Origin: Cohaesibacter intestini
GTDB taxonomy: Bacteria; Pseudomonadota; Alphaproteobacteria; Rhizobiales; Cohaesibacteraceae
Length of the DNA: 64,000 nt
NCBI RefSeq assembly: GCF_003324485.1
Contig: NZ_QODK01000006.1
Span: 124,001-188,000 of the forward strand
Reading direction: 5' to 3'
The translations under genes and the position numbers were made by a program. This document shows, piece after piece, positions 35,616 to 44,310 of the stretch (within the stretch, counting starts at the first letter, position 1; each line of letters starts with the position of its first letter). The notes beneath the pieces are model-generated. The model searched no databases and was not told the origin of the DNA. It saw only the letters and a list, made by a program, of their open reading frames with translations.

Positions 35616-38179
35616 TGACCTTCCTCCCGCCGCTCGACATCAAGGGGCGTTTGTCGATGGCGCTCGCCCTTTTGACGCTGTCCACCATCAGCGTCGGGGC
35701 CATCGCATGGTATGGTCTTGACCGCGCCAACACGCAAATGCAGGCGCTGCACAGCCAGACATTGGCGCAAGTGGCAAAGTCGCTCGAACTGTCCAAACGC
35801 TCGTCTGACATCGCAACCTCGGCGCCGTTCCTGCTCAATTATCGGTCCCAGTATTTGATCGACCGAGAAGGCCAGTCCCTGATCACGACGCTGGAGCATA
35901 TTGTCAGCAACTGGCCGTCACAGACGGGTGGAGCATCCTCGCCCATCTATGCGTATGAGGCAGAAATATCGGATGCCATCGGGCAAATGCAAGCAGCAAC
36001 CAAGGACCTGATCGGGTCGGCCAATGGATTGAACTATGAGCGCAATGTGACGCAGATCCGGGTGGATTCCATCCGCAAGCTGGAACGGGATTTTTATGGC
36101 CATGCCATTGCCGATGATGCAATCGACGGGGACCGCTCGACATGGTTCCTGCTGCAGGCCTTGAGCAACGCCCTGTCTGGAGCGGCGCATTCCAAGAATT
36201 TGCTCGGTGTCGGGGAATATCATCGCCGCTATCAGACCCTGCTGACGCAAATGCGCAACAGATCCTTGCGACAATCTCAGACAAAAGCCATCGCCAGATT
36301 GGCTTGGTTGGCGGATGGGTCCCAAGGCCTGTTTGAAATCCGCAGACGTGAATTGAGTCATCGGCTGGCGGCGCAAAATGCCTTGTTCCGCATTCGATTG
36401 CAGGCCGTCTATATCAGCGACCTCTCCGCTCGCTTTGCCGAGAATGCAGAAAACTTTCTCTCTCAGGGACGACGGGAAACCTCCAACAATCTCGATGTGA
36501 TCAAGGTACTGATCCTGTTTGGCGGCTTACTGAGCATCGGAATTGCCTTGGCTTCAGCCTTTTTCGTTTCGCGCTATGTGACTGCGAATATTGAAGCCAT
36601 CACCCATGCCATGGTGCGATTGGCCCGCGGTGATCGGAGCACCAAATTGAGCCTCAAGATATCGGCCAATGACGAGATCGCCAAACTGATCCATTCCTTC
36701 CGAAAATTCCGCGCCACCACTTTGCGCCTTGACCGCAGCAACAGGCAGCTGAAGCTGAAAAATGCCCTGTTTGAGCGCGTTTTTGGCAACATCACCGATG
36801 GTGTGGCAATTACCTCTGAGGACGGCCGGATCACGGCGGTCAATGACAGCTTTGCCAACGTCTTGAAACTGTCTCACGGCGAGCCAATCGGCAACAGAAG
36901 TCTGGATGGTCTGCTCGCCCAAACTGTTTTTGCTGAGGATGTTCCGGACTGTCTCAGACTGGACGCTTTCGAGGGCTTTTCTGTGCTCGCCGGGTCGGAT
37001 GGTTCGATCATAGAGGTGCGACACAGCCCGTTGGTGGATGGCGGCGGCGTTTGGCTGTTCTCTGATGCGACGGAGCGCAAACGGGTCGAGGAACGGCTCA
37101 CGCAAATTCGCCATATCGAAGGTCTTGGCAAGGTCAGCGGTGAAGTGGCCCATGATTTCGGCAATGTGCTATCCAGCATTACAGCCAACATCCATTTGTT
37201 CGAACGGCATCCGGACCGCGACAAGGCACAGGACTTCATTGATCGGATCAAGAATGCAACGGAAATTGGCACATCGCTGGTTCAACGGCTGCTGGCCTTT
37301 GCCCGCAAGCAGGCTTTGGCACCGGAATTGCTGGATTTGACGGAGTTGATTGAGGGTCTGTCGGACTTGATCAGCGTCGGGTTGAAAGAAGACGTGTGTT
37401 TTGAAACGCGGATTGCCCCTTCCCCCCTGATGGTCAAGGTGGATCCCGGGCAGCTTGAGAATGCCGTGCTGAACTTGTGCATCAACAGCAATCAGGCAAT
37501 CGATCAATCGGGCAAAATCGTACTGGAAGTCGGGCAGGACGACAATGGCAACGCCTATATCGAGGTCAGTGACAATGGTGTCGGTATGTCGAACAACACC
37601 AAGGAGCGGGCTTTTGAACCCTTTTATTCCGAACGGTCAGATGGTTCATCGGGCACCGGTCTTGGTCTTGCTATGGTATATGGCTTCATAAAGCAAAGTG
37701 GTGGGGACATCGAGATTGACAGCGCTCCTGAGAAAGGCACGAAGATCCGGCTTATCCTTCCGCTCGCATGCCCTGAGACGGTCGTACCCGATTTTTCCGC
37801 ACAAGAATTGCGGGCTCTGGTCATTGAAGATAATCCGTCGGACCGTCACTTGGCCGAGCGTCTGTTGTCTTCACTGGGTGCCTCGGCGCAGAGTGCCCCG
37901 ACCTATTCTGACGCCGAAGCAGTCATTGTCTCGCAAGAGGGGTTTGATCTGCTGATCAGCGATTTGCATTTGAACGATGACAGACTGGCGTGGCCGTTGA
38001 TTGAGCAGGCATTGCAAACACGGCCCGGTCTATCTGTGCTCCTCATTTCTGGCCATTTGCCCGCTCACCATCCGTTTCAGGATGCCAACAAATTCCCCAC
38101 CGTGCATTGCTTTGCCAAGCCTTTGAATAGTGAGATATTGATAGACATTCTGTCATCTCTCACATCAGGCACAGATTAA
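35615..38179 (+). CDS. Hybrid sensor histidine kinase
   Basis: An 854-residue membrane kinase. Helix 1 lies at ~15-33, a ~260-residue helical periplasmic sensor follows, helix 2 is at ~300-320, then HAMP and a PAS domain (~390-495). The dimerisation domain has His513 in EVAHDFGNV. The ATPase domain follows, with an N box at LCINSNQAI, VSDNGVGM and TGLGLAMVYGF. The C-terminal receiver has Asp783 in LISDLHLND but few of the usual active-site residues. ATG at 35615 overlaps the response-regulator stop; GTG at 35612 is possible. The large periplasmic part could sense the substrate, perhaps with the binding protein. I see no terminator after it. Confidence 0.92.
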   Translation: MTFLPPLDIKGRLSMALALLTLSTISVGAIAWYGLDRANTQMQALHSQTLAQVAKSLELSKRSSDIATSAPFLLNYRSQYLIDREGQSLITTLEHIVSNWPSQTGGASSPIYAYEAEISDAIGQMQAATKDLIGSANGLNYERNVTQIRVDSIRKLERDFYGHAIADDAIDGDRSTWFLLQALSNALSGAAHSKNLLGVGEYHRRYQTLLTQMRNRSLRQSQTKAIARLAWLADGSQGLFEIRRRELSHRLAAQNALFRIRLQAVYISDLSARFAENAENFLSQGRRETSNNLDVIKVLILFGGLLSIGIALASAFFVSRYVTANIEAITHAMVRLARGDRSTKLSLKISANDEIAKLIHSFRKFRATTLRLDRSNRQLKLKNALFERVFGNITDGVAITSEDGRITAVNDSFANVLKLSHGEPIGNRSLDGLLAQTVFAEDVPDCLRLDAFEGFSVLAGSDGSIIEVRHSPLVDGGGVWLFSDATERKRVEERLTQIRHIEGLGKVSGEVAHDFGNVLSSITANIHLFERHPDRDKAQDFIDRIKNATEIGTSLVQRLLAFARKQALAPELLDLTELIEGLSDLISVGLKEDVCFETRIAPSPLMVKVDPGQLENAVLNLCINSNQAIDQSGKIVLEVGQDDNGNAYIEVSDNGVGMSNNTKERAFEPFYSERSDGSSGTGLGLAMVYGFIKQSGGDIEIDSAPEKGTKIRLILPLACPETVVPDFSAQELRALVIEDNPSDRHLAERLLSSLGASAQSAPTYSDAEAVIVSQEGFDLLISDLHLNDDRLAWPLIEQALQTRPGLSVLLISGHLPAHHPFQDANKFPTVHCFAKPLNSEILIDILSSLTSGTD

Positions 38180-38286
38180 ATTTTAGCGCATATTTTCAAA
38201 CATTTAAGCTCTGACACTAACGGCATGTCTGCCCTCGGAGCCTGTTCTCTCATGCCCCATATTCAACATCTGTCGTCCAGATTCTG

Positions 38287-38312
38287 GGAACCAATTTGGT
38301 TTCTATCGCGTT
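38287..38312 (+). promoter_or_regulatory. EcfG-type promoter upstream of the DUF992 gene
   Basis: GGAAC (38287-38291), a 17-nt spacer and CGTT (38309-38312) match the alphaproteobacterial general-stress sigma factor consensus. The start codon is 88 nt downstream. Confidence 0.75.
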
Positions 38313-38400
38313 GACGACACGAACAGGACGACGAACCGCTTAATCGCAGGTTAGTGATCCAAACACGAATTTGTTGACCAATGATCTGGAGTTTCGAACC

Positions 38401-38895
38401 ATGAATCGCATGCTAAAAAGTCTTCTTCTCGCCGCCCTGCCCGTTTTTGCTCTTGCGACTTCCAGCGCGGCAAAACCGATTGATCGTGTTGAGATTGGCA
38501 AGCTTGATTGCGTTGTGAAGGGTGGCAAGGGCTTTATCATTCAATCAACCAAGGATCTGTCCTGCACCTTCAAATCGGCCAAAAGCGGTGTGCCGGACGA
38601 AGCCTATTTCGGCGTCATCAACAAATTCGGCATTGATATTGGCTCGACCGATCACGGCGTGATCTCGTGGCTGGTTCTGGCCCCAACCACCGACCGCTAT
38701 CGCCCCGGCGCTTTGGCAGGTGACTATCGCGGCATCAGTGCGCAGGCCACGGTTGGCGTGGGGGCTGGTGGCAACCTGCTGATTGGCGGCTCTCGCGAAA
38801 CCATTGCCCTGCAACCGTTGAGTGTTTCGGTGCAGACCGGGCTCAACTTCGCGCTGGCAATCAGTGAGATTGAACTGCGCACCCTCGCTGACTGA
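38401..38895 (+). CDS. Secreted DUF992 protein
   Basis: A 164-residue protein with a signal peptide (MNRMLKSLLLAALPVFALATSSA, cut near AAK) and a mature domain that fits DUF992. Features are LDCVVKGGKGFIIQSTKDL, CTF soon after, GVISWLVLAP and GDYRG, with a glycine-rich VGVGAGGNLLIGGS stretch. The family is common in Hyphomicrobiales periplasms; its function is unknown. GGAG lies nine nt before the ATG. An EcfG-type promoter precedes it, so it is probably part of the general stress response. Confidence 0.85.
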   Translation: MNRMLKSLLLAALPVFALATSSAAKPIDRVEIGKLDCVVKGGKGFIIQSTKDLSCTFKSAKSGVPDEAYFGVINKFGIDIGSTDHGVISWLVLAPTTDRYRPGALAGDYRGISAQATVGVGAGGNLLIGGSRETIALQPLSVSVQTGLNFALAISEIELRTLAD

Positions 38896-39001
38896 CCGCC
38901 CATTTTTGGTGATAACGACGAGGTCGTATCAGACTGAGTGTTGAATGCGGTCTCGACAACCCAAACTGATTATCCATTTTGACACGCGACAGGAGTGTGT
39001 A

Positions 39002-39196
39002 ATGTTTTCCGGCTATGGCCTTGCGGGCCTTCTCATCCTCTTTCTCGACATCTATGCCATCATCAAGGTGATTGGCAGCTATGAAAGCACGGGTGTCAAA
39101 CTGCTTTGGATTCTGGGTATTCTGCTCTTCCCGCTCCTCGGACTCATTGTGTGGTTTTTTGCGGGACCAGGCGGCCGCCGTCCAGCCCGTCTCTAA
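39002..39196 (+). CDS. Small membrane protein with PLDc_N-like domain
   Basis: A 64-residue protein with two transmembrane helices (residues ~5-24 and ~34-54) joined by a short polar turn. This is the layout of phospholipase-D-nuclease N-terminal (PLDc_N) small proteins. AGGAG stands before the ATG at 39002; the frame opens earlier but lacks support. It has no catalytic part, so a role as a stress-related membrane peptide is only a guess. Its last four bases overlap the end of the convergent kinase gene. Confidence 0.8.
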   Translation: MFSGYGLAGLLILFLDIYAIIKVIGSYESTGVKLLWILGILLFPLLGLIVWFFAGPGGRRPARL

Positions 39197-40860
39197 CGGG
39201 CTGATTTTTTCTCCCTCGGCGCCGTGATCGGCACTGTGATCAGAACCAACAACCCATTTGCCTCATAACGCCGCTCAATCGCGCCGCGCAACTCACCCCG
39301 GATATTGGCATCAATCAGCTTGGTGCCAAATCCTTTGTGACTTGGCGCTTCAACCGGTGTCTCGCTTCTTTCCTGCCAGACCAAAGACAAAATCTGTTCC
39401 TTGCCTTTGGGCTCCAACGACCAACTGACCCGCAATGCGGTGTTGTCTTGCGCTACATCACTATATTTCAACGCGTTGGTGGCAAGCTCATGAAAGGTCA
39501 GCGCGAAGGCCTGTACCATGCTTTCATCAAGCTCGATTGTCGGCCCGGAAATCATACCCTCATACTGGCTGTCCCCCAGTACCTGTCCCAATTCCCGCGT
39601 TAGCAACTCCGCCAGATCCGCCCGCTGCCAGTGAGAGCGTGTCAGGGCATCCTGCGCATTGGCCATTGCTTGCAGGCGCGCGGTGAAACTCTCGGAAAAA
39701 TCATCCAGATCATCGGAATGATGCGCTGTTTGCCGCGCCATTGCCAGAATGCGGGCAATGGAGTTTTTGATCCGATGCTTCATTTCTTGCAGCAACAGAT
39801 CTTTTTCCGACAGGTTCTTCTGGGTCAGGCGCTGCATGGTGTGGGCGGTTTGCACCGCTCTCAATTGCGAATGCGTAATCCAGGCCAACATTGAGGCCAT
39901 CAGGAAAAAGAGCCCGATCGCCGTATAAGGTGCGATATCCTGAATGTTAAGCGCAGTCTTTGGTTCCACCCGAATATCCAGCACCCACTTTCTGCCCGCC
40001 ACATCGATCACCCGCGTGACCTGGGATGCAAATCGTTCCTTGTCATCGTAAAAGGCAGACTCGAACAGAATCCGGGATTTGTCATCCAGATCCTGCGCTT
40101 TTACGGCAATCGGCAGACGGGGGCGATCACCAAGAGCCGTTAGAAACAGATCCCCAGCCCTCAAGGGCGCATAGATCACACCGCGCAACGGTTTCTGCGC
40201 GATCAAGAGCGGTTGATCGTCGGGGGATTTGCTCCGCTCGGTCTGCTTTGACTGATCGCTGAGATAACGGCTATAGACCAAAAAGCCGGACTGCTTGATC
40301 GACGTGATTTCCTGCACCAGCTCGACGGGACCAGATGCGACCAACTCTCCGGTTTCATATGCTTTCTGAATTGCTTCCCGGCGCACGGCTTCGGAAAACA
40401 TGTCGTAGCCGATGGCAGCATGGTTGCGGGCATCAAGGGGTTCAAGCAGGGTAATGGTTGCGCGCTCGGACTGATCCGTCTCCGGCCAAACCTTGACGTC
40501 ATAGTCATAGTCGCGCTGCAAGAGCGCATTCATGCTGGCATCTTGATCGACAGATATAGCTTCGGCAAAGCCGATCCCCTGCAGGCCGGGATAGTTTTCT
40601 TGCAGCCCCACACCGTCAATCATCCGGGCGAACCGCTCATGCTTGATGCGTGAAGGTGATGCGGAGAAAAATGCGTTGGTTGCACGCAACAGGGCAAAAT
40701 GCTGCGACAAACGCAATGAAACCCGGTCAACCAACTGGCCGGCGAGATCTTCGGCCCGCATTTCCCGTGCCTGCTCAGCGCCATCATACAGCGTGAGCGA
40801 AATGCCGGTTCCGATTATCATGACCGTCGAGAAGACAATTGGGGCTATCAGTCTGTGCAT
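39193..40860 (-). CDS. CHASE-domain HWE/HisKA_2 sensor histidine kinase
   Basis: A 555-residue membrane kinase. N-terminal helix at ~8-25, periplasmic CHASE sensor domain (~70-300) with YPGLQGIGFAEAI, and a second helix at ~310-330. The cytosolic kinase has His362 in EMKHRIKNS and an HWE-type ATPase domain with FHELATNALKYS and KGFGTKLID. HisKA_2/HWE kinases are the usual phosphodonors of PhyR. This gene lies 1 kb from phyR, so it is a candidate sensor for the general stress response. I found no EcfG promoter in front of it. Confidence 0.9.
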   Translation of the reverse strand: MHRLIAPIVFSTVMIIGTGISLTLYDGAEQAREMRAEDLAGQLVDRVSLRLSQHFALLRATNAFFSASPSRIKHERFARMIDGVGLQENYPGLQGIGFAEAISVDQDASMNALLQRDYDYDVKVWPETDQSERATITLLEPLDARNHAAIGYDMFSEAVRREAIQKAYETGELVASGPVELVQEITSIKQSGFLVYSRYLSDQSKQTERSKSPDDQPLLIAQKPLRGVIYAPLRAGDLFLTALGDRPRLPIAVKAQDLDDKSRILFESAFYDDKERFASQVTRVIDVAGRKWVLDIRVEPKTALNIQDIAPYTAIGLFFLMASMLAWITHSQLRAVQTAHTMQRLTQKNLSEKDLLLQEMKHRIKNSIARILAMARQTAHHSDDLDDFSESFTARLQAMANAQDALTRSHWQRADLAELLTRELGQVLGDSQYEGMISGPTIELDESMVQAFALTFHELATNALKYSDVAQDNTALRVSWSLEPKGKEQILSLVWQERSETPVEAPSHKGFGTKLIDANIRGELRGAIERRYEANGLLVLITVPITAPREKKSAR

Positions 40861-41034
40861 GCAGTGTCCATTTCCGGGGCAGTCCTACCCGGGCATGAAG
40901 TTTCCCGACTGTCCCTAGCAACTGGTCGATTATAGTAACTACGCAACCAAATTGGCATTTAAAATTGCCTCAATCCCCGGCAAGTCGCGTTTTGTTGCCA
41001 AGGCTACAAATTCCAGAAATTTAACTTGAATTCA

Positions 41035-41059
41035 GGAACTTTGCTCCTTCTCACACGTT
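41035..41059 (+). promoter_or_regulatory. EcfG-type promoter upstream of csbD
   Basis: GGAAC (41035-41039), a 16-nt spacer and CGTT (41056-41059) form an exact consensus match, 56 nt before the csbD start. Confidence 0.85.
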
Positions 41060-41115
41060 GATTGAATGAGGGTCACGCAGTGGTCCGTATCACCAACTAA
41101 GAATGGAGATCTGCT

Positions 41116-41313
41116 ATGAACTGGAATCAGATTGAAGGCAATTGGGAACAATTCAAAGGCAAGGTGCAAGCTGAATGGGGTCGCCTGACTGACGACGAAC
41201 TGGATGTGATCGATGGCAACCGCAAGCAGCTTGCCGGTAAGTTGCAGGAACGCTATGGCAAGCGTGAGGAAGAAATCGAACGCGATATCGAGCACTGGAT
41301 TTCGCGGCAATAG
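41116..41313 (+). CDS. CsbD-family stress protein
   Basis: A 65-residue cytosolic protein of the CsbD family: MNWNQIEGNWEQFKGKVQ start, then WGRLTDDELDVIDG and YGKREEEIERDIEHW. The family is a classic general-stress marker (sigma-B regulon of Bacillus, EcfG regulons of alphaproteobacteria); its biochemical role is unknown. GGAG is seven nt before the ATG. It is monocistronic between an EcfG-type promoter and a terminator. Confidence 0.95.
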   Translation: MNWNQIEGNWEQFKGKVQAEWGRLTDDELDVIDGNRKQLAGKLQERYGKREEEIERDIEHWISRQ

Positions 41314-41352
41314 ACACTTTCTCACACTGTGACAGACCGAGTGTCTGAGAAG

Positions 41353-41384
41353 AAACGGAGCCATTTTGGGCTCCGTTTTCTTTT
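41353..41384 (+). terminator. Terminator after csbD
   Basis: A perfect 10-bp stem (41353-41362 with 41369-41378), a six-base loop and a following T-rich tail (tcttttg). Confidence 0.85.
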
Positions 41385-41461
41385 GTCTTTCTTCGTTTTT
41401 GTCCCAGCGTTAGGTCAAAACTATTTCATTTCCAAAGATTGGATATGCCGATCAGATACGA

Positions 41462-41497
41462 AAAAAGCGTTTGTGATCTTTGTCACAAACGCTTTTT
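41462..41497. terminator. Terminator after the DUF1328 gene
   Basis: A perfect 15-bp inverted repeat (41462-41476 with 41483-41497) has A-run and T-run ends. It works in both directions and lies 25 nt beyond the leftward DUF1328 stop. Confidence 0.85.
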
Positions 41498-41522
41498 GAG
41501 GTCTCTTATGTGGGATCAAGGC

Positions 41523-41687
41523 CTAACGCCCGCGCACCAGATGCATTATCACGGACACGGCAAGGAAGGCAAGAAACAGGAAGAACAGGATTTGAGCAAT
41601 ACCGGCGGATGCACCTGCAATACCACCAAACCCAAGCACGCCTGCGATGATCGCCACGACGAAAAACACCAAAGCATAATAAAGCAT
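41523..41687 (-). CDS. DUF1328 small membrane protein
   Basis: A 54-residue protein I read by hand on the minus strand. Two hydrophobic helices span nearly the whole chain ([20 protein letters not shown] at the start, then a glycine/alanine turn [12 protein letters not shown] and [17 protein letters not shown]), ending RGR. This is the pattern of DUF1328/YtjA-type stress membrane proteins. The ribosome site aaggagaaatgac precedes ATG at 41687, and an exact EcfG-type promoter stands upstream. Its function is unknown, but the context makes it a member of the stress regulon. Confidence 0.88.
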   Translation of the reverse strand: MLYYALVFFVVAIIAGVLGFGGIAGASAGIAQILFFLFLAFLAVSVIMHLVRGR

Positions 41688-41716
41688 GTCATTTCTCCTT
41701 TGTGATACATATATGT

Positions 41717-41742
41717 AACGTTCAGACCGGAGAAATTGTTCC
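41717..41742 (-). promoter_or_regulatory. EcfG-type promoter upstream of the DUF1328 gene
   Basis: On the minus strand GGAAC (41742-41738), a 17-nt spacer and CGTT (41720-41717). It occupies the short gap between the phyR stop and the small gene. Confidence 0.82.
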
Positions 41743-41761
41743 CTATTCCTTGGTATTTTTA

Positions 41762-42544
41762 CTATACCCTTCCCTCAAAAAACAGTGCCTGACTAATCAG
41801 TGCCTTCACCATGTCTTCGTTGAAGGGCTTGGTGACCAGGAAGGTTGGTTCAGGGCGCTCACCGGTGAGGAGTCGTTCCGGATATGCCGTGATGAATATC
41901 ACCGGAATATCACTGTCGAGCAGAATATCATTGACGGCATCGATCCCTGACGACCCGTCGGCGAGCTGGATATCGGCGAGAACCATTTTGGGCTTGTCAT
42001 TGCTGTAAAGCACCATCGCTTCGGCGTGGGTGCGTGCAATGCCGGTGACGCGATGGCCAAGGCTTTCGACCATATGCTCGATATCCATGGCGATGAGTGG
42101 TTCATCCTCGATGATCAAGATGTCGGTTGCAACCTGCTTGGAAATCAGCTCGGAGGCCTCGGCAAGGACACCGGAAACGGCCTCATTCTCAATCCCCAGG
42201 ACCGTGGCGATTTCCTCTGGATTGAAGTCCTCGACCACAGACAAGAGGAAGGCCTGACGCGGCACGGGCGGGACATTCTGCAAATTGGCCTGTGCCCGGC
42301 TTTCCCAACCAAAGGGCGAGTTTGCTAGCGGTACCTCAACATTGGCGCTACGATACAGATCGGAAAACAGCTTGTAGAGAGAAACTCGATCATTGCCAGT
42401 GTCGGGAAAGAGTGTCACATCCGCGATCATGGCTTGCAGAGTTGCGGCCACGAAAGCATCTCCGGATGTTTGGGATCCCGTCACGGACCTTGCGTAGCGA
42501 CGAAGAAGGGGAAGATGCGCGGCAACACGGCTAGAAAGCGTCAT
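41762..42544 (-). CDS. phyR: PhyR, anti-anti-sigma response regulator of the general stress response
   Basis: A 260-residue protein with the diagnostic PhyR order. A sigma-factor-like domain (residues ~5-135, with sigma-4-like [21 protein letters not shown]) precedes a receiver domain (~140-255) with Asp191 in [10 protein letters not shown] and a Lys-Pro-Phe block near the end ([11 protein letters not shown]). When phosphorylated, the sigma-like half captures NepR and frees EcfG. It is divergent from nepR-ecfG across 164 nt. A GGAAC box on its own strand (42627-42623) has no CGTT at the right distance, so its promoter is not a clear EcfG match. Confidence 0.97.
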   Translation of the reverse strand: MTLSSRVAAHLPLLRRYARSVTGSQTSGDAFVAATLQAMIADVTLFPDTGNDRVSLYKLFSDLYRSANVEVPLANSPFGWESRAQANLQNVPPVPRQAFLLSVVEDFNPEEIATVLGIENEAVSGVLAEASELISKQVATDILIIEDEPLIAMDIEHMVESLGHRVTGIARTHAEAMVLYSNDKPKMVLADIQLADGSSGIDAVNDILLDSDIPVIFITAYPERLLTGERPEPTFLVTKPFNEDMVKALISQALFFEGRV

Positions 42545-42636
42545 CTGGAACAGTCTCCTTGATGCAATCGATCAGAAAATCGAAATTGGATTATAATGTC
42601 TCAATTCGCCAGCCGAAAAAAAGTTCCACGCCTAAG

Positions 42637-42661
42637 GGAACTTTTTTGCAAATGGGGCGTT
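42637..42661 (+). promoter_or_regulatory. EcfG-type promoter of nepR-ecfG
   Basis: GGAAC (42637-42641), a 16-nt spacer and CGTT (42658-42661), 47 nt before nepR. This is the autoregulatory promoter expected for the sigma factor operon. Confidence 0.88.
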
Positions 42662-42708
42662 TTTCAAGCAAGACCAAGCCAATTTTGTGGCCGGAGAAGG
42701 TGTTGTAA

Positions 42709-42930
42709 ATGACAGACGGAAACAAAAATCCAGGCATCTTGACTGCTTCCGACATGCTGGGACGGACGGGACCGGGCAGAGATGCTCTGGATCCCAACAG
42801 TGCCATCGCTCAGAAGCTCAAGGCGCTCTATACACAAACTGAACAGGAAGCCATTCCGGATCGCTTCCTCGACTTGCTCGAGCAACTGGACGAAGCAGAA
42901 CGTGCTGCCAATGCAAGTGGTAAGGGGTAA
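42709..42930 (+). CDS. nepR: NepR anti-sigma factor
   Basis: A 73-residue protein with the NepR core of two short helices: SAIAQKLKALYTQTEQEAIP then RFLDLLEQLDEAE. Disordered ends flank it. It holds EcfG inactive until PhyR-P binds it. AAGG is about eight nt before the ATG. It is the first gene of the EcfG-type promoter operon and the sigma factor starts eight nt after its stop. Confidence 0.94.
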   Translation: MTDGNKNPGILTASDMLGRTGPGRDALDPNSAIAQKLKALYTQTEQEAIPDRFLDLLEQLDEAERAANASGKG

Positions 42931-42938
42931 AAGATCCA

Positions 42939-43493
42939 ATGGAAAAGACGGATATGAGCTTCAAACGGGAGATGCTTTCCGTACTCCCCAGCCTGCGGGC
43001 TTTTGCCATGTCGCTGTGCGGCAAGCATGATCGGGCCGATGATCTGGTTCAGGATACGGTGATGAAAGCGTGGTCGAAGCAGTCCAGCTTTGAACCCGGC
43101 ACCAATATGCGGGCCTGGTTATTCACCATCCTGCGCAACGAATATTACAGCCAGATGCGCAAGGCCGGGCGAGAGATACAGGATAGTGAAGGCACCTTCA
43201 CCAACAATCTTTCCATTCAGCCCGCCCAGCATGGCCAAATGGATCTGAAAGACTTCCAGCAGGCACTGGCCCAGTTGCCGGACAATCAACGCGAGGCGAT
43301 CATTCTGGTGGGAGCTTCGGGCATGTCCTATGAAGAGGCCGCAGCCATTTGCGACTGCAAGGTGGGAACAATCAAAAGCCGGGTCAATCGGGCCCGTACC
43401 CATTTGCAGGAATTGCTCTCGCTGGATGAAGACGGAACCTACCAACCTGACAATTCATCTGCCTCGGTGGTATCGCAGCCCTTTGCCAGTTAG
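42939..43493 (+). CDS. ecfG: EcfG, general stress response sigma factor (ECF15)
   Basis: A 184-residue ECF sigma factor. Region 2 (residues ~15-80) includes HDRADDLVQDTVMKAW and MRAWLFTILRNEYYSQMRK; region 4 (~115-170) includes LPDNQREAIILVGASGMSYEE and GTIKSRVNRAR. It directs RNA polymerase to GGAAC/CGTT promoters, and six exact matches lie within 9 kb here. ATG at 42939 or 42954 may be the start. It ends at a strong terminator. Confidence 0.96.
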   Translation: MEKTDMSFKREMLSVLPSLRAFAMSLCGKHDRADDLVQDTVMKAWSKQSSFEPGTNMRAWLFTILRNEYYSQMRKAGREIQDSEGTFTNNLSIQPAQHGQMDLKDFQQALAQLPDNQREAIILVGASGMSYEEAAAICDCKVGTIKSRVNRARTHLQELLSLDEDGTYQPDNSSASVVSQPFAS

Positions 43494-43530
43494 TGACTGA
43501 TATTCCCAATCCTCCCTTTGATGACAGATC

Positions 43531-43567
43531 AACCCGATGGCCGTTTCTGGCCATCGGGTTATTTTTG
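43531..43567 (+). terminator. Terminator after ecfG
   Basis: A perfect 12-bp stem (43531-43542 with 43549-43560) and six-base loop followed by attttt. Confidence 0.88.
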
Positions 43568-43687
43568 TACCCAAACATGATGCGGCTGTTACCGACAGGC
43601 AAAAAGAAGCCTTCCATGCTGCACGCAACAGGAAGGCTCAAAGGAACAGACTGCCGTTGTTATGTCGTTGGTCGATGGCTGGAATGG

Positions 43688-44197
43688 CTATTCGCTATCG
43701 ATGGCGCGTAACATCCAGAGGGCTTTTTCATGGAAGGAGAGCCGCGCAGTGAGCATGTCCTCCGTTACCAAATCATCGTTGACGCCGGCAAGTTTTCCTG
43801 CCCGGCGCATTGTACGGACCAGATCCTCATGCATGGCGATGAGGTCTTCCACCATATCCTGCGCCTTGAGATCGCTGATATCGTCTCGATCCGGGGTGAA
43901 ACTGTCAAAGCTCACGCCCTTCACCGGAGCAACCGCATCCAAGGCACGAATGCGCTCGGCAATCTCGTCTGTTGCGGCAAACAGGTCGGTGTAATGATCC
44001 TCCGTCAGTTCGTGGAGGGATTTGAAAAGCGGACCGACAACATTCCAGTGATAGATGTGGCTGACCACGGTCAGCTTGTAGGTCGAGCCAAGAATGTCGG
44101 ACAAGGCTTCGGCCATGTCTTTGCGATAGGTGTCATCAAGGCCGTTATTGATGGGGGACGCCGAGGGGGACACTTGCAATACAGCTTGTACTGTCAT
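43688..44197 (-). CDS. dps: Dps-family ferritin-like DNA-protection protein
   Basis: A 169-residue Dps. Ferroxidase-site blocks are HIYHWNVVGPLFKSLHELTEDHY and TDEIAERIRALD; the C-terminal helix has LSFHEKALWMLRA. Dps forms dodecamers that store iron, remove peroxide and coat DNA in stress and stationary phase. It sits in the general-stress island next to ecfG, though I find no exact EcfG promoter in front of it. Its ATG at 44197 is followed upstream by a 113-nt gap to the holin-like gene on the same strand. Confidence 0.93.
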   Translation of the reverse strand: MTVQAVLQVSPSASPINNGLDDTYRKDMAEALSDILGSTYKLTVVSHIYHWNVVGPLFKSLHELTEDHYTDLFAATDEIAERIRALDAVAPVKGVSFDSFTPDRDDISDLKAQDMVEDLIAMHEDLVRTMRRAGKLAGVNDDLVTEDMLTARLSFHEKALWMLRAIDSE

Positions 44198-44310
44198 GAT
44201 CTTCCGTCCTTTCTAAGTATGCATTCCACGCTGGATCTGCGGGCGATGAACGCCGCAACCGATGGAATGCCGAATAAAAATTCGGGTTACTGAACCGGTG
44301 CGTGACTGGT

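Noticed and set aside
42603-42627. GGAAC on the minus strand upstream of phyR as a seventh EcfG promoter
   Set aside because: At 16-17 nt spacing the -10 position reads AATT or ATTG, not CGTT.
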